The position numbers were made by a program, and so were the translations under genes. Positions 1 to 6,000 of a DNA stretch of 6,397 bases are shown in pieces (positions within the stretch are counted from its first letter, which is position 1; every line of letters begins with the position of its first letter). The stretch is from Bifidobacteriaceae bacterium NR021 (lineage in GTDB: Bacteria > Actinomycetota > Actinomycetes > Actinomycetales > Bifidobacteriaceae): the NCBI GenBank assembly GCA_003585845.1, contig NQOP01000005.1:75032-81428 (forward strand). Direction: 5' to 3'. Below the pieces are notes generated by a model. That model saw only the letters and a program-made list of their open reading frames with translations, ran no database searches and was not told the DNA's origin.

Positions 1-719
1 CGCGAGAGCTTCATAATTGTTGCAACTTCAATGTTATTAAAAGCACCTCCAGCTGCAACAGCATGTGCGATTTCGTGAAGGGATGCACCTGAGACTATAC
101 CAAGCTGCTGATTACTCATACCAAAGTGAGGGAGAATTAAGATTTCAGCAAGAGCGTAAATAGTGCCCATAATTGCAACTGTTGCAACGGCCATAACTTC
201 GTTCTGTTCTTTCTCATCTTCCTCTTCTGGAAGAACTGGCATCGAGCCAGAAAGACCCATGACTGCAGCGGCGCCACAAATACTTGTTCCTCCTGCTGTA
301 AGCATTGCAAGTTGAGGATTTACTTTCAGAAGTTTAGCAATGGTATAAGTTATGAAGACCATTACTGCAACTAACACAGCTGCAATAGGCAAGCACTTAA
401 TGCCCTTGGTAAACAAATCATGCAAATTCAGATTAAAGCCGAGGAGAATAATACCAAGACGAAGAAGTTTGTTTGCAATCAAACCAGCTGCGCTTTTAAC
501 GCCTGCTCGCCTTGAATCATTATTCTTTTTGTATGCGTGCAATGGCAGCTGCAGAGCCATGCCAACAAGCAACGCAATAATAAGAGCACCAAGTAATTGG
601 AAACCTGGGTACTTCTTAAGCCAGCTACCAATAAAGGAAGCTAGAAGTGTCAATACAGCAATAAGAGCCATATCGATGGTGCAGATTTTCTTTTTCCATG
701 TATCAAAGAAATTAACCAT
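1..719 (-). CDS. YeiH/UPF0324-family putative sulfate exporter, N-terminal part (cut by window edge)
   Basis: This is the first 239 codons of a multi-pass inner-membrane protein of the UPF0324 family (Cons_hypoth698, YeiH-like). Database annotation calls the family a putative sulfate exporter, but the substrate is poorly established. Reading 719 to 1 gives MVNFFDTWKKKICTIDMALI and onward. Hydrophobic segments lie near residues 17-32, 41-58, 85-97, 108-129, 139-160, 176-197 and around 205-224. Family signatures are visible: the GTSICGAAAV stretch at 144-153 and GASLHEIAHAVAAG at 211-224. Between these is an acidic, charged loop at 164-174 (PEEEDEKEQNE). Full-length members are roughly 330-350 residues, so about a third is missing beyond position 1. 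The ATG at 717-719 is the first possible start because an in-frame TAA lies directly upstream. A GGGAGA about 12 bases upstream (732-737) is a weakly placed ribosome site. The gene is divergent from the DUF488 gene. Family assignment is secure; the transported substrate is not. Confidence 0.9.
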   Translation of the reverse strand, partial: MVNFFDTWKKKICTIDMALIAVLTLLASFIGSWLKKYPGFQLLGALIIALLVGMALQLPLHAYKKNNDSRRAGVKSAAGLIANKLLRLGIILLGFNLNLHDLFTKGIKCLPIAAVLVAVMVFITYTIAKLLKVNPQLAMLTAGGTSICGAAAVMGLSGSMPVLPEEEDEKEQNEVMAVATVAIMGTIYALAEILILPHFGMSNQQLGIVSGASLHEIAHAVAAGGAFNNIEVATIMKLS

Positions 720-774
720 TTAGCCAAGTATTCTCCCATAATCGGACAAAAACGAACATAAATTAAAAAAATTA

Positions 775-797
775 AGCAAATTTTATATAATTTTGCT
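775..797 (-). promoter_or_regulatory. Inverted repeat with a -10-like core upstream of the YeiH-like gene
   Basis: The arms AGCAAA (775-780) and TTTGCT (792-797) are perfect inverted repeats around an 11-base A+T spacer. Read on the minus strand, the spacer contains TATAAA/TATATA, a plausible -10 element about 60 bases before the YeiH-like start. No convincing -35 box lies 16-18 bases further out. The arrangement would suit an operator overlapping a promoter, but such A+T-rich palindromes also arise by chance. The rest of the 720-958 intergenic stretch is very A+T-rich and shows no gene. Confidence 0.25.
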
Positions 798-904
798 GCA
801 AATAAACGCGACACTCCGACATAAAAATCACATAATAAAACATATTCGATAAAAATCTATCGTAGTTTTGTATTGGTTCCATTCTGATTGTTCTTAATTA
901 AATC

Positions 905-932
905 TTGTTGAAAAAAATCATAATTGTGTAAT
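905..932 (+). promoter_or_regulatory. Candidate promoter for the DUF488 gene
   Basis: TTGTTG (905-910) and TGTAAT (927-932) are separated by 16 bases. They match 3 of 6 and 5 of 6 positions of the housekeeping sigma consensus. Transcription would begin near 939 and leave a short 5' UTR of about 20 bases holding the Shine-Dalgarno. The background is A+T-rich, so this is only a reasonable candidate. Confidence 0.3.
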
Positions 933-958
933 CATTGTATGTAGTTAAAGAGGTAATT

Positions 959-1327
959 ATGTGCAATATTAATATTCAAATTAAACGCATTTATGAATCA
1001 TTTGATGAACATGATGGCTTGCGAGTATTAGTAGATAGATTGTGGCCTAGAGGCATAAGTAAAGAAAAGGCAAATCTTGATTTGTGGTGTAAAGACATTG
1101 CTCCATCAAGTGATTTGAGAAAATGGTTTGGGCATAAGTCTGAGCATTTCGAAGAATTTTCTAATCGTTATGTTGAAGAGTTAGACGAGAATCAAGATTG
1201 TGTAAACCAAATCGTAGATATATGTAGAAAAAGTAAAAAAGTAACGTTTTTATATGGCGCGAAAGATCCTCGTATAAATCATGCAATTGTGTTAAAAGAT
1301 TACATCCAAAATATTTTGCAAAATTAA
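959..1327 (+). CDS. DUF488 family protein (YeaO-like)
   Basis: A 122-residue soluble protein of the DUF488 family, close to the usual 115-125 residues and similar in pattern to Escherichia coli YeaO, whose function is unknown. Visible family features are the LVDRLWPRGI motif at 24-33, the conserved LDLW region at 40-43 followed by DIAPSSDLRKWFGH at 46-59, the FSNRYVEEL segment at 67-75, and the C-terminal LYGAKDPRINHA block at 98-109. There is no signal peptide or membrane segment, so it is presumably cytoplasmic. I chose ATG 959 over an in-frame ATG at 935 because AAAGAGGT at 947-954 puts a good Shine-Dalgarno five bases upstream, and the family homology begins right after it (NIQIKRIY). The gene stands alone, divergent from the YeiH-like gene. 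A hand count gives about 32% G+C over 961-1320, lower than the flanking genes, and half of its arginines use AGA, suggesting possible transfer. No function is asserted. Confidence 0.9.
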   Translation: MCNINIQIKRIYESFDEHDGLRVLVDRLWPRGISKEKANLDLWCKDIAPSSDLRKWFGHKSEHFEEFSNRYVEELDENQDCVNQIVDICRKSKKVTFLYGAKDPRINHAIVLKDYIQNILQN

Positions 1328-1357
1328 AATTTTAATAAGCAGATTTAATATGTAAAC

Positions 1358-1381
1358 AAAAGTTTATGTTTATAAACTTTT
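1358..1381 (+). terminator. A+T-rich hairpin after the DUF488 gene, possible weak terminator
   Basis: Two perfect 10-base arms, AAAAGTTTAT (1358-1367) and ATAAACTTTT (1372-1381), flank a GTTT loop, 31 bases downstream of the DUF488 stop. The stem has only two G-C pairs, and its terminal T-run is part of the stem, so it would be a weak, possibly bidirectional terminator. It contains the perfect palindrome GTTTATAAAC (1368-1377) and could instead be a protein-binding operator. Confidence 0.35.
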
Positions 1382-1413
1382 ATGAGTAACGATTAGTGGT
1401 GTTTGCTGCGTTT

Positions 1414-1499
1414 TCGACACACCGATTTTGCTTGATATTTCAACAAAAATAAAAAACAAAACTGTAATTTTTTTCTTATTCTCGACACTTTCGTTTTGC
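1414..1499 (+). repeat. Spaced direct repeat TCGACAC-N5-TTTTGC upstream of uraA
   Basis: The pattern TCGACAC, five variable bases, TTTTGC occurs at 1414-1431 and again at 1482-1499, 68 bases apart. All 13 defined positions match and all five spacer positions differ. A related GCGACAC at 1594-1600 with TTTTGC at 1615-1620 follows later in the same leader, and another CGACAC lies near 809. The candidate uraA promoter falls between the first two copies. It could be a regulator-binding repeat; its significance is unproven. Confidence 0.3.
1440..1468 (+). promoter_or_regulatory. Candidate uraA promoter
   Basis: TCAACA (1440-1445) and TGTAAT (1463-1468) are 17 bases apart and match 4 of 6 and 5 of 6 consensus positions. 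Transcription would start near 1475, giving an untranslated leader of about 170 bases. That is unusually long for this window and consistent with leader-based control of uraA. Confidence 0.35.
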
Positions 1500-1521
1500 A
1501 ACATTAGAATGTCCATTTGGC

Positions 1522-1592
1522 ATATGGGTCGGTGGTGCAATGGAGACCTCCCAGAAGCTGCCATCCCAGCGCTCAATGAGTGCTTGTTTTTT
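1522..1592 (+). promoter_or_regulatory. uraA: Structured G+C-rich uraA leader, putative attenuator element
   Basis: A compact segment distinctly richer in G+C than the A+T-rich DNA around it, lying in the untranslated region before uraA. Pairing by eye gives a hairpin of ATGGAG (1540-1545) with CT and CCAT (1558-1559 and 1561-1564, G1560 bulged). TGGG (1525-1528) can extend it by pairing with CCCA (1565-1568). It runs directly into a terminator-like stem at 1568-1584. GGTGC (1534-1538) could alternatively pair with GCGCT (1569-1573) of the terminator stem, a weak candidate antiterminator. This is the architecture of a riboswitch or protein-dependent attenuator. I do not recognise a known class, and the canonical PyrR-binding loop is not present. 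Sensing of uracil, UMP or PRPP would be logical for a uracil permease but is inference. Confidence 0.4.
1568..1592 (+). terminator. Putative intrinsic terminator inside the uraA leader (attenuator)
   Basis: AGCGCTC (1568-1574) pairs with GAGTGCT (1578-1584), seven base pairs including one G-T wobble, around a three-base AAT loop. It is followed by TTGTTTTTT (1584-1592). The stem-plus-T-run form is that of a rho-independent terminator, located about 55 bases before the uraA start codon and so upstream of the gene it would control. It is of modest strength, as expected for a regulated attenuator. Confidence 0.5.
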
Positions 1593-1635
1593 AGCGACAC
1601 TTGTTTACACAACATTTTGCATAGCTTGTTTTTGC

Positions 1636-1641
1636 AAGGAG
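1636..1641 (+). promoter_or_regulatory. uraA ribosome binding site
   Basis: AAGGAG lies five bases before ATG 1647. It decides the start: the same frame is open as far back as ATG 1428, but no upstream in-frame ATG has a comparable site, and homology begins only after 1647. Confidence 0.8.
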
Positions 1642-1646
1642 AAGAA

Positions 1647-2936
1647 ATGAATTCATTATTCACGTGGCAGCTTCACGGTAATGGCAAAACGTTAAAGCCT
1701 GGTGAAGTTGTAGAACCAGACGAGCGTTTGACTTGGACTCGTACTGCTGGAATTGGCGCTCAGCATGTTATTGCAATGTTCGGTGCTACCTTCTTGGTAC
1801 CTATTCTTACGGGCTTTGATCCATCAACAACATTGATGTTCACTGCTATTTCTACAGCACTGTTCTTACTTATTAACGCAAATAAGCTTCCTAGTTACCT
1901 GGGAAGCTCTTTTGGTCTTATAGCACCTGTTACAGCTGTAACAACAGCTCATAAAGGTATTGCTGTTGCAAGCTTTGGCATTATGTGCACAGGTTTGCTT
2001 CTTGCTCTTATCGGTGTGATTGTGCATTTTGCAGGAGCTAAGTGGATTGACATTATTATGCCGCCTGTTGTAAACGGTGCAATCGTTGCAATTATCGGTT
2101 TTAATTTAGGTCCTGCAGTTTGGACTAACTTCCAGAAAGCTCCAGATACGGCACTTGTAACACTAGTTGCTGTAATGCTTATTGCTGTAGTTTTCCGAGG
2201 TCTTCTTGGTCGTTTGAATATTCTTTTAGGTGTTCTTGTTGGTTATGCTTACGCGTGCTTCCAAGGTCAAGTCGATTTTAAAAAGATTGAAGAAGCTTCT
2301 TGGATTGGTTTCCCTAAATTCCACACTCCACAAGTTGATTTCTCTGTTCTACTTATGTTCTTGCCAGTAGTGCTTGTTCTTATTGCAGAAAATGTTGGTC
2401 ACGTAAAGTCTGTAGCTCAAATGACCGGCCGTGACTATGACTCTAAGATTGGAACTGCATTATTTGCAGACGGTTTTGGTACAGCTATTGCAGGTTTGTT
2501 CGGCGGTTGTGGTACTACCACGTACGGTGAAAATATTGGCGTTATGGCTGCAACGAAAGTTTATTCTACTGCAGCTTATTGGTGTGCTGCATTCTTCGCA
2601 TTCATCTTGAGCCTCTGCCCAAAGTTCGGTGCTGTTGTAAACTCAATTCCAGCTGGCGTTCTCGGTGGCGTAACTACTTTGCTTTACGGCATGATTGGCA
2701 TGATCGGCATAAGAATTTGGGTTGAAAACAAAGTGAACTTCGATAAGCCAGTGAATATTATGATTGCTGCAATCGTTATGATTATTGGCATTGCTAACTT
2801 CAATTTTGCACTTTCTGGCATTCAGTTTAACGGCATTGCAATCGGAACCGTTGTGGTGCTGGTTGTATACCACTTATTGAAGGCTATTGGAAAGCTTACT
2901 GGCACGATTGCTAAAGACGATCCAGATATTGCTTAA
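1647..2936 (+). CDS. uraA: Uracil permease (UraA, NCS2 family)
   Basis: A 429-residue inner-membrane uracil/proton symporter of the nucleobase-cation symporter-2 family, expected to have 14 membrane spans in core and gate domains. Importing uracil feeds pyrimidine salvage through uracil phosphoribosyltransferase, which is not in this window. Landmarks are the N-terminal QHVIAMFGATFLVPILTG (39-56), the LGSSFGLIAPV stretch (85-95) matching the half-helix TM3 substrate region, IAENVGHVK (246-254) with E248 and H252 at the positions of the coupling Glu/His pair of E. coli UraA, and FGGCGTTTYGENIGVMAATKVYS (285-307) with E295 as the second uracil-contacting Glu. The charged tail ends KDDPDIA. The start is set by AAGGAG at 1636-1641. 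The gene appears monocistronic: a long leader with attenuator features precedes it and a strong terminator follows. A different NCS2 substrate such as xanthine is less likely given the TTYGEN motif. Confidence 0.94.
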   Translation: MNSLFTWQLHGNGKTLKPGEVVEPDERLTWTRTAGIGAQHVIAMFGATFLVPILTGFDPSTTLMFTAISTALFLLINANKLPSYLGSSFGLIAPVTAVTTAHKGIAVASFGIMCTGLLLALIGVIVHFAGAKWIDIIMPPVVNGAIVAIIGFNLGPAVWTNFQKAPDTALVTLVAVMLIAVVFRGLLGRLNILLGVLVGYAYACFQGQVDFKKIEEASWIGFPKFHTPQVDFSVLLMFLPVVLVLIAENVGHVKSVAQMTGRDYDSKIGTALFADGFGTAIAGLFGGCGTTTYGENIGVMAATKVYSTAAYWCAAFFAFILSLCPKFGAVVNSIPAGVLGGVTTLLYGMIGMIGIRIWVENKVNFDKPVNIMIAAIVMIIGIANFNFALSGIQFNGIAIGTVVVLVVYHLLKAIGKLTGTIAKDDPDIA

Positions 2937-2977
2937 CAATACAGTTTGATTTCCTAATCGCAAAATCTTATTTCTAT

Positions 2978-3012
2978 AAGCGCACTTGCATTAATTTGCG
3001 GGTGCGCTTTTT
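2978..3012 (+). terminator. Strong intrinsic terminator after uraA
   Basis: A 13-base-pair stem (2978-2990 with 2997-3009, two G-T wobbles) has the core AAGCGCAC/GTGCGCTT and a six-base loop TTAATT, followed by a T-run to 3012. It lies about 40 bases after the uraA stop and separates uraA from the UPF0182 gene. Confidence 0.88.
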
Positions 3013-3056
3013 GTAATTAGTTCTGATTACATAATATCTAGATTGGAAATAATTAG

Positions 3057-3067
3057 TATAGTATCAT
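3057..3067 (+). promoter_or_regulatory. Candidate -10 region for a leaderless UPF0182 transcript
   Basis: Two overlapping -10-like hexamers, TATAGT (3057-3062) and TATCAT (3062-3067), both fit the TANNNT pattern of actinobacterial promoters. TATCAT ends seven bases before ATG 3075, the spacing expected if transcription starts at the start codon itself. No good -35 box is seen, and no Shine-Dalgarno lies between here and the ATG. Confidence 0.35.
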
Positions 3068-3074
3068 TAACCTT

Positions 3075-6000
3075 ATGTTGAAAGTCATCATAGAAATAGT
3101 TATTGGCATTATATGGGCTGCCGCTGGTGCGTATATGGCTAAAAATAATAAGAATAGCAAGAGAGGCAAAAATAGCAAGAGTAGCAAAAGTGCTACAAGC
3201 GATAAAAATAGCGAAAATGTGCAAGCTTATATTCTTAATGATGATGAGAAAGATAACAACAATAAACTTAAGAACGAAAGAAATTCTTCTATGAAAATTG
3301 ATTTAAATTTTGCAAAATTTACTAATATTGCAAAAAAGTGGCAGTGGATTCTTGCAATTGTAGTGGCAGTAATTGCTTTTGTTGTAGTAGCAACATTTGC
3401 ACTTGCAAAGTTTATTACCGATTGCATGTGGTATTCACAGCTTGGGTTTGAAAGTGTTATTTGGATTCAACTTGCAGCAAAAGTTGGCGTTTGGGTGCTT
3501 TATGCAATATTAATGTCTGTTTTTGGCTACTTGTCTGCAGCTTTGGCAATAAAAGCGCGTCCAAGCAATGCGGATGGAACTTATATTCGAATTAAAGGCA
3601 ATGTTATTGATTTAAAGCAGGGAATTAGTTCAAAACTTGCTTTGCATGTTGCAGGAATTTTTTCATTGATTGTAGGCGCGGTATTTGGATTTAAATTCTA
3701 CAATCATTGGGCGCAAATTTTGTTAATGTTTAACGCTCAACCTTTTGGCATTAAGGATCCGCAATTTGGAATTGACAATGGGTTCTATGTGTTTGTGCTT
3801 CCAGGATTAAGGTTATTTATAAGTGCATTTGTGCTCTTATTGGTAATATCCCTTGTTTTCTCTATTATTACTCATGTTCTTATGGGAGCAATTCGTTTTA
3901 GTATGCCTATCGACGGTAAAGGCATATTAAGTATTACAAAACGAGCACGTAGACAAATTTCTGTATGGTTTATGCTTGTGATTTTGTCTTGGGCACTTCA
4001 ACAGATTTTAGATATGTTCGCTTTAGTAACGCTTGATGGCCCTAGAATTACAGGCGGTTCATACACTGACATGAATGCTGGTGTTCCTGGAAGCATAGCA
4101 ATGGCAGTAATCACAGTGTTAGTTGGGTCTGTTATTGCATTTTGGTTTATGAAATCTCACGCTTTATCTGTAGAAGCACCAATTTCAGTTCGTTTTAAAA
4201 CTGCTGTAAAAGCTTGGAAAACTCCGACTATTGCTTTAGCTTTTATGATTGTTTGCTCAATTGTTATATCTTTTGCCTGGCCGGCACTTGTGCAGCGATT
4301 TAAAGTTGCTCCTAATGCTCAGGAATTGGAAGCTACTTATATTCAGCGTAATATCGATGCTACAAAGTTTGCTTACGGTCTAAATAATGTAAAGAAAGAA
4401 TCGTATAACGCTACTTCTAAAGGTAAATCAGGTGCATTATCAAAAGAAGCAGAGTCAACTGCGCAAATTCGTTTGTTAGATCCACAAGTTACGTCTCCAA
4501 CTTTCCGCCAATTGCAGCAATCGAAGCAATACTACACTTTCGCAGATACGCTTTCAGTTGATAAATACGATATTGACGGTGTAAGTCAAGATACAGTTAT
4601 CGCTGCACGTGAACTCGATTTAGCTGGAAACGATAATCGAAACTGGGTTAATGATCATACAGTTTATACGCATGGCTACGGAATTGTTGCAGCCTACGGA
4701 AATAAAGTAACTACAGATGGTCAGCCGCAATTCATGGAGTACGGTATTCCTGCTCAAGGCAAACTTACTAAGTCACAAAAGTATGAACCACGTATTTACT
4801 TCTCTCCGAATGCTCCTGAGTATTCTATCGTTGGATCTCCAAAAGGGACAGCTCCATGGGAGTTTGATTATCCGACTGGCTCTCAAGGTGCATTAACTAC
4901 TTTTAATGGCAATGGTGGTCCAAGTTTAGGCAATTTCTTCTCTAAACTTTTGCATGCAATTAGGTTTGGGTCTGATCAGATTCTTTTCTCTGATCGTGTG
5001 ACTTCTGAATCTCAAATTTTGTATGATCGTGATCCTAAGACACGCGTGTCTAAGGTTGCTCCTTACTTAACTTTGGATGGTCGAGTTTATCCTGCAGTAG
5101 TAGATGGTCGCGTTAAGTGGATTGTTGATGGCTATACTACTTCTGATTCTTACCCTTATTCTCAGATGACTGATTTTGGTAAGGTAACTCAAGATTCCAC
5201 AACAACAACTTCTCATTCTATTAAAGGGTTGACTAATCAGCGAGCAAATTACATCCGTAATTCTGTGAAAGCTACAGTTGACGCTTATGATGGTTCTGTT
5301 GATTTGTATGTGTGGGATACGAAAGACCCTGTAATCAAGGCTTGGAGATCAATTTTCCCAGGTCACTATCACGATATTTCTAAGATTTCTGGTGATTTAA
5401 TGAAGCATTTGCGTTACCCAGAAAGCTTGTTTAAAGTTCAACGTCACTTATTAGCAAAGTATCACGTCGATACCGCAAGTCAATTCTTCTCTGGAGAAGA
5501 CTTCTGGCAGATTCCTGTTGATCCAACTGAATCTCAAAAAGCACAAAAAGAAGATATTTTGCAACCTCCATACTATTTGACTTTGCAAACTGGAGACGCA
5601 AAGAAACCAGTATTTTCGCTTGTCTCTACTTATATTCCAGCTGGTAAAAGTACGCGTGAAATATTGACTGGTTTCTTGTCTGTTGATTCAGATGCGGGGG
5701 ATACTCCTGGAAAGATCGGTTCTAATTACGGTAAGCTTCGTTTGCAAGAATTACCTAAGATATCTAATGTTCCAGGACCTGGTCAAGCTCAGAATAATTT
5801 CAATGCTAATGCAAATGTTTCTAAAGAATTGAATTTGCTTGAATCTGGTTCTACTAAAGTTAAACGTGGCAATTTGATTACATTGCCTCTTGGTGGAGGG
5901 CTGGTTTATGTAGAGCCTGTTTATGTGCAATCTAGCGGTTCTACTAGCTATCCTTTGCTTAAGAAGGTGTTAGTTGCTTTTGGAGATCAAGTTGGATTTG

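Noticed and set aside
352..723. 123-codon plus-strand open frame
   Set aside because: It lies wholly antisense to the well-supported YeiH-like gene, has no Shine-Dalgarno and has an Arg/Pro/Ser-rich composition typical of a shadow frame.
1540..1564. PyrR-binding hairpin or T-box in the uraA leader
   Set aside because: The loop (ACCTCCCAGAAG) does not fit the ARUCCNGNGAGGYU pattern of PyrR sites, and the conserved T-box sequence and specifier stem are absent, so no known class is assigned.
1428..1646. N-terminal extension of the uracil permease from ATG 1428
   Set aside because: The added 73 residues do not resemble NCS2 N-termini, there is no ribosome site, and ATG 1647 has AAGGAG at five bases and gives 429 residues, typical of the family.
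1370..1663. 97-codon minus-strand open frame across the uraA leader
   Set aside because: It has no recognisable domain, overlaps the uraA start and terminator-like stem, and is better explained by the structured leader on the plus strand.
2643..2873. 76-codon minus-strand frame in the 3' part of uraA
   Set aside because: Antisense to a conserved region of the permease, His/Asn-rich, with no start signal.
3103..3294. 63-codon plus-strand frame within the 5' part of the UPF0182 gene
   Set aside because: It starts at TTG with no ribosome site and is an out-of-frame reading of the repeat-rich linker.
3027..3427. Minus-strand frames opposite the start of the UPF0182 gene (3027-3224 and 3227-3427)
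   Set aside because: Their hydrophobic Ala/Ile-rich translations mirror the complementary strand of the K/N/S-rich linker and first helix; no family match or start signal is visible.
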